Source: Erythrobacter sp. (GTDB lineage: Bacteria > Pseudomonadota > Alphaproteobacteria > Sphingomonadales > Sphingomonadaceae). Taken from it: 39,693 bases of DNA. Made by a program: the position numbers and the translations under genes. This document shows positions 1 through 7,742 of the stretch, one piece after another (within the stretch, counting starts at the first letter, position 1; the number at the start of each line of letters is the position of its first letter). The stretch covers positions 1-39,693 of the forward strand of contig JAHEAV010000021.1 in assembly GCA_024642565.1 (NCBI GenBank), read 5' to 3'. The notes beneath the pieces were generated by a model. It saw nothing but the letters and a program-made list of their open reading frames with translations. It was not told where the DNA came from and made no database searches.

Positions 1-1
1 T

Positions 2-76
2 GACGGCATTCTGGCTTTCCGCAAGGCTGGCGAAAATGCGGCTGGGAATGAAGAACAGTTGGAAGCTGCAGAGTAG
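2..76 (+). CDS. C-terminal tail of an unidentified protein (partial)
   Basis: An open frame enters from the left edge and ends at TAG (74-76). Only 24 residues are visible, DGILAFRKAGENAAGNEEQL plus EAAE, an acidic and Ala-rich tail. It lies 37 bases before the next gene on the same strand, so the two may be co-transcribed. The codon choice resembles the neighbours. The tail is too short for a family assignment. Confidence 0.5.
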   Translation, partial: DGILAFRKAGENAAGNEEQLEAAE

Positions 77-113
77 GCTTCACCTTCTTGCGGCAATCGC
101 CTAACGCAGCGGG

Positions 114-869
114 ATGAGCACCCGCATTTACACCGCCGGTCTGGTCGTGATCGGCGACGAGATCCTGTCTGGCCGCACGCATGACAAGAACATTGCCCAA
201 GTCGCAAGCTGGCTGCAGGTGCAAGGCATAAGGTTGGACGAAGTGCGCGTGGTGCCGGATGTCGAAGCGCGCATTGTCGAAGCCGTGGATGCCCTTCGCA
301 CGCGCAACGACTATCTCTTTACCACCGGTGGAATCGGCCCGACGCATGACGATATCACGGTGGACGCTGTTGCCGCTGCGCTGGGCGTGCCGGTAATAAT
401 TCACCCCGAAGCGCGGGCAATTCTGGAACGCTATTATACGGACAAGGGCGGCCTTAACGAAGGCCGGCTGCGCATGGCGCGGGTTCCGGAAGGGGCAGAC
501 CTGATCCCTAACCGCATGTCCGGCGCGCCGGGAATCAAGATCGGCAACATTCATCTGATGGCCGGTGTGCCGCATATCACTGCCGGTATGCTGGACGCTT
601 TGACCGGCACATTGGAAGGCGGGGCGTTGCTACTGTCCGAGACAGTCGGCGGCTTTATTCCGGAAAGCGAAGTTTCCCTGTTGCTCCGCGATGTCGAAAA
701 AGCGCACGATAACTGCCAGATCGGCAGCTATCCCTTTTTCCGCGAAGGCAGGGTCGGTTCCAATTTCGTAATCCGTTCTACCGATGCCGATGCGCTGCAA
801 AGCTGTATGCACACCCTGTGCGAAGGGCTGGGAGAACTCGGCTTCGACTTTACGCCGGGCGGCATCTAG
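114..869 (+). CDS. Molybdopterin-binding domain protein, CinA N-terminal type
   Basis: This 251-residue cytosolic protein has the MoaB/Mog-like fold found at the N terminus of CinA. The opening AGLVVIGDEILSGRTHDKN and the TTGGIGPTHDDIT segment (about residues 70-82) are the classic motifs, and MAGVPHI follows near residue 148. It lacks the C-terminal nicotinamide-nucleotide amidase domain of full CinA, so it is the short, stand-alone form common in alphaproteobacteria. In the family this domain is linked to molybdopterin binding or ADP-ribose pyrophosphatase activity. The true substrate here is not shown by the sequence. The ATG at 114 is preceded only by a weak GCGGG ribosome-binding stretch. 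The gene is convergent with the permease at 882-2096 and only 12 bases separate the stop codons. Confidence 0.85.
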   Translation: MSTRIYTAGLVVIGDEILSGRTHDKNIAQVASWLQVQGIRLDEVRVVPDVEARIVEAVDALRTRNDYLFTTGGIGPTHDDITVDAVAAALGVPVIIHPEARAILERYYTDKGGLNEGRLRMARVPEGADLIPNRMSGAPGIKIGNIHLMAGVPHITAGMLDALTGTLEGGALLLSETVGGFIPESEVSLLLRDVEKAHDNCQIGSYPFFREGRVGSNFVIRSTDADALQSCMHTLCEGLGELGFDFTPGGI

Positions 870-881
870 AAACGCCGCCAC

Positions 882-2096
882 TTACCCGGCGTTGGACGAT
901 TCCACATCATTGCCAAACAGCACGATCATCGTGCCAAGCACGACCAGCAGGCTGAATCCGATTTTCTGCGTCCATCCTGCCGGGGTAATGAAGGCGCGGC
1001 GCGCGGCGATCGCCGATTGCAGCGTGTAATAGGCGGCGAAGGCGCGGCTGGCATAAGCGATGATCTGAAAAACATCGGCGCCCCAGGTCATCACCAGGCC
1101 GATCACTACCAGCAAGACATAGCCATAGCGCGCCGTCATCCGGCCGCGTGTCAGTTCCTCCACCAAACCGCCTGAGCCGCTGGTATCGGCAATTGCGGCG
1201 CTGAATTGCGCGGCCAAGGCGGCCACAACCAGAAGCAGCGGCAATATCGGGGTAACCAGGCCCATCATGTCGATGATTGCGGTTTCGGTAAGTTGAAACT
1301 CGCTGCGATCGAATGCGTAAGCGAACAGGCCGATATAGGCCATGTAGATCACTGCGCAGACGATCTGGGCCAATTGCATCGACCGGATTCGGGTGGCCGC
1401 ATCATAATCATGGCCCAGGTATCGGGAAGTTTCAAAGCCCTGCACGGTGATGATCAGGCCGAATGCCAGCGTGAAAGCCGGCCAGCCGGACAATTTGGCT
1501 TCATGGAAATAGAGGGTCCCGGTGGTGGCCTTTGAATAGAAATACCAGATCAGCCCGACCAGCAAACCGACGATTATTGCCAGTTTCAGTGTGACCGCTG
1601 CATATTCCATTTTCTCCAGTGCCTTGAACCCGTGCGTCCAACCGACCACCAGAATGAGGAGGTATATGGCCGAAGTCAGCAGCTTGGCGTTTATCGGGCT
1701 GTCAAAGGACGTCAGGCTGACCCCGAAGGCGCCGAACAGGTTGAGGTAATATCCGACCGAGATCATGAAGGCGAAGACCAACGCCCATGATGCCGCAATC
1801 TCAAGCCGCTCGACCGCAACATCCTGAATGGGGCGGGGTTGGTTGCGCAGATATATGTTGAAGCGGATGGCAGAGCCAAACAGGTATGCGCCAAGGCACA
1901 AACCGGCCATGATCAACGGAGCGTTCCTGCCATAGGATGCCACCAATATGGGTGCGAGCACCAGGAACCCGCTGCCGATAATCGAAGCGAGCGGGGTAAC
2001 GGTCGCCCGCCAAACCATCGATTTGGAGAAGCGCGGTGACAGCAGCACAAGGCTGGCGAGTAGGACGGACAGCAGGATTGCGATGTTCAGCGCCAT
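882..2096 (-). CDS. APC-superfamily (LeuT-fold) permease-like membrane protein
   Basis: A protein of about 404 residues that is almost entirely hydrophobic, with roughly eleven predicted membrane segments. The pattern includes an early GSGFLVLAP stretch, similar to the unwound first helix of amino acid-polyamine-organocation transporters, and SGSGG in a later loop. This supports an inner-membrane secondary transporter, but I cannot name a substrate. I chose the ATG at 2096 (MALNIAILLSVLL), which starts directly on a membrane helix. A TTG eight codons upstream (2120) is in frame but has no ribosome-binding sequence. The gene lies downstream of rplA on the same strand, beyond a strong terminator, so it probably has its own promoter in 2097-2205. 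Confidence 0.6.
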   Translation of the reverse strand: MALNIAILLSVLLASLVLLSPRFSKSMVWRATVTPLASIIGSGFLVLAPILVASYGRNAPLIMAGLCLGAYLFGSAIRFNIYLRNQPRPIQDVAVERLEIAASWALVFAFMISVGYYLNLFGAFGVSLTSFDSPINAKLLTSAIYLLILVVGWTHGFKALEKMEYAAVTLKLAIIVGLLVGLIWYFYSKATTGTLYFHEAKLSGWPAFTLAFGLIITVQGFETSRYLGHDYDAATRIRSMQLAQIVCAVIYMAYIGLFAYAFDRSEFQLTETAIIDMMGLVTPILPLLLVVAALAAQFSAAIADTSGSGGLVEELTRGRMTARYGYVLLVVIGLVMTWGADVFQIIAYASRAFAAYYTLQSAIAARRAFITPAGWTQKIGFSLLVVLGTMIVLFGNDVESSNAG

Positions 2097-2205
2097 GACA
2101 AAATCCGTTCCATTGCTCAATGACTGGCGAGACGGGTAACCGGCTTCCCGCCCGGTGTCGACAAATGCTTATGATCCTGCCGCACAGGGCCGCCGGCCCC
2201 GAACG

Positions 2206-2241
2206 CAAAAAAGGCCGGAGAGGTTTCCCCCTCCGGCCTTT
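2206..2241 (-). terminator. Rho-independent terminator of rplK-rplA
   Basis: An 11-base perfect stem (2210-2220 with 2231-2241, AAAGGCCGGAG in the genomic top strand) closes a 10-base loop. Read on the minus strand it is followed by an uninterrupted run of T residues (the As at 2207-2212). It starts 28 bases after the rplA stop and should end the ribosomal transcript before the permease gene. Confidence 0.9.
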
Positions 2242-2268
2242 CCTGTGATCCTTGCGAACCGTATCGGG

Positions 2269-2970
2269 TTACGCGCCTTCGATCTCGGCCAGATCCAGCT
2301 TCAGGCCGGGGCCCATGGAACTGGTCAGCGAAACCTTGCGGATATACTTGCCCTTGGCACCCGATGGCTTGGCCCGTGCGACTGCGCCGGTCAGGGCTTC
2401 GAAGTTGGCTTTCAGCGCATCATCAGTGAAGCTCATCTTGCCAATTCCGCTGTGGATGATGCCCTGCTTTTCAACACGGAATTCAACCTGGCCGCCCTTG
2501 GCGTCCTTCACGGCTTGTTCGACATTCGGCGTTACGGTGCCCAGCTTCGGGTTAGGCATCAGGCCCTTGGGACCCAGAACCTTGCCCAAGCGGCCAACCA
2601 CACCCATCATGTCCGGCGTGGCAATCACGCGGTCATAATCAAGGTTGCCGGCCTGCATGTCTTCCATCAGGTCTTCCGCACCGACCTTGTCAGCACCGGC
2701 TGCCAATGCCTTGTCGGCATTGTCACCGCGAGCAAACACAGCCACGCGTACATCCTTGCCGGTGCCCGAAGGCAACGACACCATGCCGCGCACCATCTGG
2801 TCGGCATGACGCGGGTCAACGCCCAGGTTCATGGCAACTTCGATCGTTTCGTCGAACTTGGTGGTTTTGAGGTCACGCAACATCTTCAGCGCGTCGCCAA
2901 AGCTATGCAGCGCCTGATTGTCACCCAGCTTTTCTACCAGCATCTTCTGCTTCTTGGTCTGCTTTGCCAT
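2269..2970 (-). CDS. rplA: Large ribosomal subunit protein L1
   Basis: L1 binds 23S rRNA at the stalk near the E site and, in many bacteria, represses its own mRNA. The 233-residue product begins [15 protein letters not shown] and contains the family stretches [11 protein letters not shown] and [14 protein letters not shown], with a usual bacterial length. The ATG at 2970 is chosen over in-frame codons seven residues upstream because it matches the family start and has a GGAGGG ribosome-binding site at the right distance. Only four bases separate it from the rplK stop, so the two are translationally linked. No rplJ-rplL genes follow, since a terminator and an unrelated permease come next. Confidence 0.97.
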   Translation of the reverse strand: MAKQTKKQKMLVEKLGDNQALHSFGDALKMLRDLKTTKFDETIEVAMNLGVDPRHADQMVRGMVSLPSGTGKDVRVAVFARGDNADKALAAGADKVGAEDLMEDMQAGNLDYDRVIATPDMMGVVGRLGKVLGPKGLMPNPKLGTVTPNVEQAVKDAKGGQVEFRVEKQGIIHSGIGKMSFTDDALKANFEALTGAVARAKPSGAKGKYIRKVSLTSSMGPGLKLDLAEIEGA

Positions 2971-2974
2971 GTTC

Positions 2975-3406
2975 TCAGCCCTCCACCACATCGAGGCCCA
3001 TCGAACGCGCGGAGCCTTCGATGATCTTGGTTGCCTGATCGAGATCGTTGGCGTTCAGATCCGCCATCTTCGCTTCAGCGATTTCACGAACCTGCGAACG
3101 CTTGATCGTTCCGGCGGAAACCTTGCCAGGCTCTTTCGAACCCGACTTCAATTTGGCCGCTTTCTTCAGGAAGAAACTGGCCGGCGGAGTCTTGGTCACG
3201 AAAGTGAACGAGCGGTCGGCATAAACGGTAATAACCGTCGGGATCGGCGCGCTCTTTTCCAGTTCCTGCGTGGCAGCGTTGAACGCCTTGCAGAATTCCA
3301 TGATGTTCACACCGCGCTGACCCAGCGCTGGGCCGATCGGCGGGGAGGGATTTGCAGCGCCCGCAGGCACCTGCAACTTGATATAGCCTTCAATCTTCTT
3401 GGCCAC
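2975..3406 (-). CDS. rplK: Large ribosomal subunit protein L11
   Basis: L11 forms part of the GTPase-associated centre with 23S rRNA and is needed for RelA activation. The 143 residues start [20 protein letters not shown], with [19 protein letters not shown] (about residues 22-40) and the C-terminal RNA-binding domain around [15 protein letters not shown]. The start codon is GTG at 3404-3406, chosen because a perfect AAGGAGG lies upstream (3413-3419). The gene normally follows nusG, but here nusG is about 3 kb away behind genes on the opposite strand. rplK therefore needs its own promoter in 3421-3552. I could not single out convincing -35 and -10 boxes there. Confidence 0.97.
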   Translation of the reverse strand: MAKKIEGYIKLQVPAGAANPSPPIGPALGQRGVNIMEFCKAFNAATQELEKSAPIPTVITVYADRSFTFVTKTPPASFFLKKAAKLKSGSKEPGKVSAGTIKRSQVREIAEAKMADLNANDLDQATKIIEGSARSMGLDVVEG

Positions 3407-3552
3407 GGATGGCCTCCTTTCACACTGTCGCGACGTTTTGGTCGCTCATGTTAAGTGGTCAAACAAAGGCACAGCGGCCTTCTTCCACAAATTTCCCCGC
3501 GTTTCAGCTTGGGGAAGCGGCCCTATAGCGGCTCATGCCAAAAAGAAAAGGG

Positions 3553-4419
3553 TTAGCTTTGGCGGTCGGGCTTACGGTGAAGTCCCGTCCGTTCCTCCAG
3601 TGCCGCCCGATAGGTTTCGGAGACGGGAACCTGCGTTCCATCCGACATGACCGCAACCAGCTTGCGGCCGTCACGGGCAAGCCGGAGGATCTCGGAAGTC
3701 GCGACCCACCAAGAACGGTGAACCTGCAGTCCGTTCACGCCTTCCAATTCAGCCAAAGCATCGCGCATAGACATCAGGATCATGGCTTCGCCGCCCTTCG
3801 TGGCAACACGCATGTAATGGTCCTGCATGTGAAGATAGCAGACATCACTGCCGATGTGGCCGGGCAAGCGGGAAAGGAACTTGAGGCCGGGCTTTGGCAA
3901 AACTGCAGGTTCAGCCGATCTGGTCCCGAATCCACCAGCGGAAAGAAAGGGAAGACCGCCCACCAGCAAAGACAGTGCGAGGACCTTCAAATAGAGAACC
4001 AGCGGGTATTGCCCCAAGGCTTCTGCGTAATCTTCCGGACCGCCGGCGCTCTGTTCGACCCCGAACACTTCGGGCAGCCGGTTGGCCAGGGCCACGAACC
4101 CGATATCGAAGACCAGAACCGCGCAGGTCATCGGAATCGCGGCAGACACAAATATTATTCCTGCGCCCAAAGGAAACGAGAGATTACGCATGGCCGGTAA
4201 CCGAGCGGCAGTCCGCACGGTTAGCGGAAATATGCCGAACCCGAACAGGCACATCATGAAAAACCAATAGGCGAAACGCCAGGCCCAAGGGTCGCCCTGG
4301 GTTTCGAAGGGCGCCATCACGACCAACGCAACGGACACAACCGCATAGGCCGCCAACTTGGTGGCCCTCATGCGCTGGCTGGAAATCGCCCAATTATCCA
4401 GAAATGCGCCCAGTTTCAT
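3553..4419 (-). CDS. Membrane-anchored LytTR-family transcriptional regulator
   Basis: This 288-residue protein has an N-terminal half with about four membrane segments (roughly residues 22-40, 47-66, 83-110 and 138-156). The C-terminal half (about 180-283) is a LytTR DNA-binding domain, marked by VCYLHMQDHYMRVAT, MRDALAELEGVNGLQVHRSW and the closing VPVSETYR. There is no receiver domain, so signal input presumably comes through the membrane part. The gene is divergent from mipA with a 292-base shared control region that holds three phased direct repeats. Control of mipA and of itself is the natural inference. It is also one of three genes that separate nusG from rplK. The ATG at 4419 has an AAGGA about 11 bases upstream. 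Confidence 0.85.
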   Translation of the reverse strand: MKLGAFLDNWAISSQRMRATKLAAYAVVSVALVVMAPFETQGDPWAWRFAYWFFMMCLFGFGIFPLTVRTAARLPAMRNLSFPLGAGIIFVSAAIPMTCAVLVFDIGFVALANRLPEVFGVEQSAGGPEDYAEALGQYPLVLYLKVLALSLLVGGLPFLSAGGFGTRSAEPAVLPKPGLKFLSRLPGHIGSDVCYLHMQDHYMRVATKGGEAMILMSMRDALAELEGVNGLQVHRSWWVATSEILRLARDGRKLVAVMSDGTQVPVSETYRAALEERTGLHRKPDRQS

Positions 4420-4508
4420 CGACTCGTCTTGTCCTTCGCTCCAGCCGCTTGAACCAAGTCGCCCGAAAAAGTCCGCTAGCAGGGTGCCAAGCCGGTGCCA
4501 ATAAGGCG

Positions 4509-4571
4509 AATTTCACGAAGCGCGAAATCGACAGCGCCATATTCACGAAAGCCAGAGGCAATTTTACGAAG
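4509..4571. promoter_or_regulatory. Three phased direct repeats, candidate LytTR operator
   Basis: AATTTCACGAAG (4509-4520), ATATTCACGAAA (4539-4550) and AATTTTACGAAG (4560-4571) repeat the core TT(C/T)ACGAA. The cores begin at 4512, 4542 and 4563, so the spacings are 30 and 21 bases, close to three and two helical turns. LytTR proteins usually bind pairs of direct repeats about two turns apart. The position between a LytTR gene and mipA fits an operator. The match to any published LytTR consensus is only partial. Confidence 0.45.
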
Positions 4572-4711
4572 TGTCACTTGGCCCAAACGGCAATGACCGC
4601 CAATTGCCGCGTCGCCGCCAGCGGGTGCACGTTTTAAGTGCTCTCTCCCCCCCGATTGCCCGCTGGTGGCGACCCTCTCCCATACCCAATGTATCTCTAA
4701 AGGAAATTCGC

Positions 4712-5524
4712 ATGAGTCCCGAAAGGACAAACCGCCGAGCGGCCAAGGCCCTCGTCCCGTTTACGGCCGCCTTGACCATGGCTTTCGCATTGCTGCCTAC
4801 CGCAGTCTCTGCCCAGAGCAATGATGCCGCAAATCAGGAAGGCAACGACAATCACATCAGCGTCGGTGCTGGCGTCCTGTTTCTTGAATCGCCATTCAAG
4901 GGCGAAAACACCCTGACGTATCCCTTGCCGCTGGTTTCGATCAAGCAGGGCCCCCTGTACTTTGAGGCGTTGGAAGCTGGCGCCACTTTCGATCGGCAGA
5001 CAGGCCCGGTCACGCCGTCCGTATCCGCATTCGTTGCGGGCCGCACAACTGCGGCGCGTGATCGCCAGACCTTTACTGTGGATGCCGGTGTCCGGGTTGG
5101 ACTGTCCGGCGATTTCGGTGAACTCAGCGGTGAATACCGCCGCGACATCACCGGGAAATTCAACGGTGGGGAATTTGCGGTTCGCTATGCCTATCCGATC
5201 AATGCAGGCAAGCTGACGCTGATTCCCAGCGCCCAGATCAACTGGCTTGATCGCAAGACCGCGAACCACATGTATGGCGTAACAGCCGGACAGCGGGCCA
5301 AGGCAATCGCCAAGAACCGTTCCGTGATTTTGCCCGTTGCCCCGATCACCGAAAAGGCAATGAACCTTGGCGGTTCATTGACCGGTGTGTTTGCCGTAAA
5401 TGATCGGATCAGCCTGATCGCCGTGATGAGCGGTACTTACCTCGACAAGTCGATCTATAAGAGCCCGGCTATCGACCAGAAATGGGAATCCAGCGCGATT
5501 GTCGCTGTGGCCTACCGTTTCTAA
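4712..5524 (+). CDS. MipA/OmpV-family outer-membrane protein
   Basis: A 270-residue outer-membrane beta-barrel of the MipA/OmpV family (MltA-interacting protein in E. coli, V-type porin-like in Vibrio). A signal peptide with basic start RTNRRAAK and hydrophobic core ends at about AVSA|QS (residues 34/35). The mature part has alternating strands and ends in VAVAYRF, with the terminal aromatic residue expected of barrel proteins. The ATG at 4712 is chosen because AAAGGA stands 8 bases upstream and the signal peptide starts there. Longer in-frame upstream extension would put coding sequence through the repeat region. Divergent from a LytTR regulator, so regulation by it is likely but unproven. 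Some relatives are induced by envelope stress or polymyxin. That role is not shown here. Confidence 0.85.
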   Translation: MSPERTNRRAAKALVPFTAALTMAFALLPTAVSAQSNDAANQEGNDNHISVGAGVLFLESPFKGENTLTYPLPLVSIKQGPLYFEALEAGATFDRQTGPVTPSVSAFVAGRTTAARDRQTFTVDAGVRVGLSGDFGELSGEYRRDITGKFNGGEFAVRYAYPINAGKLTLIPSAQINWLDRKTANHMYGVTAGQRAKAIAKNRSVILPVAPITEKAMNLGGSLTGVFAVNDRISLIAVMSGTYLDKSIYKSPAIDQKWESSAIVAVAYRF

Positions 5525-5533
5525 TTGAATAAC

Positions 5534-5561
5534 AGGGGCGGTCCTTCGCGGGATCGCCCCT
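5534..5561 (+). terminator. Probable terminator after mipA
   Basis: An 11-pair stem (5534-5544 with 5551-5561, one G-T pair) closes the six-base loop TTCGCG ten bases after the mipA stop. The following CCCTTTCCTCT is only moderately T-rich, so termination may be partial. Confidence 0.65.
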
Positions 5562-5682
5562 CCCTTTCCTCTATCGAGGGGAAAAGCGGACCCAGCTATT
5601 CGCTTGTCTTGAAATGATCCCCTCTCGGCTACGGCGACTGCAATCCGGCAGACCGCCCACGCAACAAAGGCGGGCATGAATC

Positions 5683-6351
5683 ATGAAGAATTCGCAGCGA
5701 ACACTTGATCTGACCTTCCGCTATGGCTGGCGCGTGGTCCTGTGGGGCGGTGTGCCAATCACTTTGCTGTTTTCTTCTTATTATCTGATCAGTCCGCAAG
5801 CCTATTCCGAGTTCTTCGGCGGTCGCGACCCGCAAGGTGTTCGGCGGTTGGCCGCCCTGGCCCACATTGTTTTTGCTATCGGTGCGCTGGTGGCCGGCCT
5901 CGTGAATCTCCGACGGCTGACCCGGAAGGGGCCGAGCCGCCGCCACAAGATGATCGGCTATCTCTATGCTTGCTGCGTTGTGACCAGTGCAACCGGCGCT
6001 TTGCTGATCGCCCCCTATACATTGGGCGGGAAAGTCAACGCGCTCGGCTTTGCCTTATTGGCCATGAGCTGGGCGATTACGACCCTGATTGCCTGTTTCG
6101 CCGCAATCCGCGGCCAAACATCGCTGCATTCCCGCTGGATCATATATTCTTTTGCGCTGACGCTGGCCGGCGTTAGCCTGCGGATACAGATGCCCTTGCT
6201 GATCGTCGCGCTGGGTCTGACCTTCGACCAGGCCTATGCGATTGTACCGTGGAGCTGCTGGCTCCCGAATCTGCTTCTGGCGCACATCTGGCTGCGCCGC
6301 CGGCATCAACGCCAGTTTGTGGGCGAAAACGCGGCCAATCAAACAGCCTAA
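5683..6351 (+). CDS. DUF2306-type membrane protein
   Basis: A 222-residue inner-membrane protein with about six to seven hydrophobic segments. The pattern [16 protein letters not shown], then a basic loop with [11 protein letters not shown] and later [13 protein letters not shown], matches the DUF2306 family, whose function is unknown. The histidine pairs in the loops (H945-type positions are absent, but RRHK near residue 87 and SLHSRW near residue 147 are present) are family hallmarks. It starts at ATG 5683 with AAAGG about 12 bases upstream. It follows mipA after a probable terminator and is convergent with nusG, and belongs to the three-gene block separating nusG from rplK. No signal peptide or other domain is seen. 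Confidence 0.7.
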   Translation: MKNSQRTLDLTFRYGWRVVLWGGVPITLLFSSYYLISPQAYSEFFGGRDPQGVRRLAALAHIVFAIGALVAGLVNLRRLTRKGPSRRHKMIGYLYACCVVTSATGALLIAPYTLGGKVNALGFALLAMSWAITTLIACFAAIRGQTSLHSRWIIYSFALTLAGVSLRIQMPLLIVALGLTFDQAYAIVPWSCWLPNLLLAHIWLRRRHQRQFVGENAANQTA

Positions 6352-6352
6352 A

Positions 6353-6377
6353 GCCGGCCCGCAGATGGCAGACCGGC
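6353..6377 (-). terminator. Weak candidate terminator after nusG
   Basis: GCCGG (6353-6357) can pair with CCGGC (6373-6377). On the minus strand the stem is followed by TTTAGG. The loop is long (15 bases) and the T-run short. The site lies between the convergent DUF2306 gene and nusG, where both transcripts should end. Confidence 0.3.
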
Positions 6378-6387
6378 CTGTGCCGGA

Positions 6388-6924
6388 TTACTTCGCCAGT
6401 TCGACCTGTTCGAAGTCCAGTTCCACCGGGGTTGCCCGGCCGAAGATCGAAACGCTGACCTTGACCTTGTTCTTGTCGAAATCGAGTTCTTCGACTTCGC
6501 CGTTGAAGCTTGCGAACGGGCCGTCGAGCACTTTGACCGAATCGCCAATTTCGTATTCGACGCTGACCTGCTTCTTGGGGGCAGACTTGGCTTCTTCCAC
6601 ACCGCCGAAATAGCGCGCGGCTTCCTTGTCCGAAATTGGCTGCGGCTTGTTATTGGAACCCAGGAAGCCGGTAACTTTGGGTGTGTTCTTGACCAGGTGA
6701 TAGACATCATCGGTCATGGTCAGTTTTGCCAGCACGTAGCCCGGCATGAACTTGCGTTCGACCTGCACCTTCTTGCCGCGCTTCACCTCGGTGATTGTCT
6801 CGGTTGGAACTTCCACTTCTTCCACCGCTTCCGACAAGCCCAGCCGCTCCGCTTCGGAAATGATCGCGTCGCGAACCTTGTTTTCGAAGCCGGAATAGGC
6901 GTGAATGATATACCAGCGAGCCAT
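6388..6924 (-). CDS. nusG: Transcription termination/antitermination factor NusG
   Basis: NusG binds RNA polymerase, affects pausing and Rho termination, and couples to ribosomal protein S10. The 178 residues start [20 protein letters not shown], carry [21 protein letters not shown] in the N-terminal NGN domain, and have a C-terminal KOW domain with [18 protein letters not shown]. This is the usual short alphaproteobacterial form without an inserted domain. The ATG at 6924 lies 57 bases after the secE stop, so secE-nusG are probably co-transcribed. Unlike the usual order, rplK does not follow. Confidence 0.97.
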   Translation of the reverse strand: MARWYIIHAYSGFENKVRDAIISEAERLGLSEAVEEVEVPTETITEVKRGKKVQVERKFMPGYVLAKLTMTDDVYHLVKNTPKVTGFLGSNNKPQPISDKEAARYFGGVEEAKSAPKKQVSVEYEIGDSVKVLDGPFASFNGEVEELDFDKNKVKVSVSIFGRATPVELDFEQVELAK

Positions 6925-6981
6925 AGTAAGTCCTGTATTGGAAATTATGCGTTCAGGGCCGTTTTGCCGGCCCCAGGAAAA

Positions 6982-7188
6982 TCAGGCGATTGAAAGCAAC
7001 CACTGCACCAGGGCGCTGAAGGCTGTGTCGACGCCAAGGAAGAAAATCGACAGCATCAGCATCATGATTCCCACGAAGATCGCGGTAGTCGTCGTTTCCT
7101 GACGGGTCGGCCAGACAACTTTGCTGGCTTCCGTGCGCACCTGGCGGATGAATTCGCCGGGGCTCGTCTTGGTGGTCTTTTCGGCCAT
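6982..7188 (-). CDS. secE: Preprotein translocase subunit SecE
   Basis: The small single-helix form of SecE, 68 residues, stabilises SecY in the SecYEG channel. The amphipathic region FIRQVRTEASKVVWPTRQET is the conserved signature and is followed by one membrane helix (about residues 37-60). The ATG at 7188 is preceded by an AGAGCGAGC purine stretch. It heads the secE-nusG unit and has tRNA-Trp upstream on the same strand, the usual arrangement in this group. Confidence 0.95.
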   Translation of the reverse strand: MAEKTTKTSPGEFIRQVRTEASKVVWPTRQETTTTAIFVGIMMLMLSIFFLGVDTAFSALVQWLLSIA

Positions 7189-7534
7189 ATGCTCGCGCTC
7201 TTGCTGCTATTCAAAAAAATCGTGACTTCCAGGATAGGTTCCAAGATTGGCTTGGGGCCGCCCCGGTTCAAGTCCGGGAGGGGCTGTAGCACCAACATAT
7301 GTCGGAAGACGGTGTGTATTTAGGCGGGGTATGCGCCAAAGGCAAGGCCAACGGTCAAGGCGGCGCCCACGGCGAACAAAAGAGCAAATTTGGTCCGGAA
7401 ATTACCGATTCCCTGTCCCAAAACAGCGGCCAACACGTGATTCGCGCACGTTGATGCCTGGCAACACGGGCGATAGAATCACTACTGCCCTGCGCACAGC
7501 CAGAAAATCGGCGGACATGCTGAGTTGAATTGCC
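7189..7534 (-). other. 346-base spacer between tRNA-Trp and secE
   Basis: This stretch should contain the secE-nusG promoter and the 3' processing region of tRNA-Trp, but I could not identify clear promoter boxes. It holds two things of note. One is a 38-codon open frame on the minus strand (7320-7436) with a hydrophobic end. The other is an isolated tRNA T-arm look-alike on the plus strand (7262-7278). Confidence 0.5.
7320..7436 (-). CDS. Possible 38-residue membrane peptide (uncertain)
   Basis: A GTG-started frame between tRNA-Trp and secE. Its second half, TKFALLFAVGAALTVGLAFG, would be a single membrane helix, and the frame ends in AYPA then TAA. Third codon positions are rich in G and C in the helix part, as in real genes here. 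Against it, there is no ATG, and no ribosome-binding sequence precedes the GTG. I do not recognise any family. It could be a real small protein or chance. Confidence 0.25.
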   Translation of the reverse strand: MLAAVLGQGIGNFRTKFALLFAVGAALTVGLAFGAYPA

Positions 7535-7610
7535 TGGCAGGAGCGGAGGGACTCGAACCCACGGCCCTCGGTTTTGGAGACCGATGCTCTACCAACTGAG
7601 CTACGCTCCT
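7535..7610 (-). tRNA. trpT: tRNA-Trp (anticodon CCA)
   Basis: A complete 76-base cloverleaf read on the minus strand. It starts AGGAGCGTAGCTCAGTTGG, the anticodon loop is CTCCAAA, the T arm contains GGTTCGAGTCC, and the acceptor AGGAGCG pairs with CGCTCCT. The discriminator is G and the CCA end is encoded (7535-7537). The position before secE matches other alphaproteobacteria. Confidence 0.97.
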
Positions 7611-7742
7611 GCAGGCTCGCGGGCCTCTAAAGCGATGTGCGGGTTAAGGCAAGGCACCTTGGGCCGCCAATATCGGTGCGCCCGCTAGGTTCTCGGGGCC
7701 GAACTGCCTATATGGGGCGTAATGCCTGGGCCGACACCAACG

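Noticed and set aside
7262-7278. tRNA T-arm look-alike CCCGG-TTCAAGT-CCGGG on the plus strand
   Set aside because: No matching acceptor, D or anticodon arms can be found upstream, so no tRNA can be folded. It may be a chance hairpin or a tRNA remnant.
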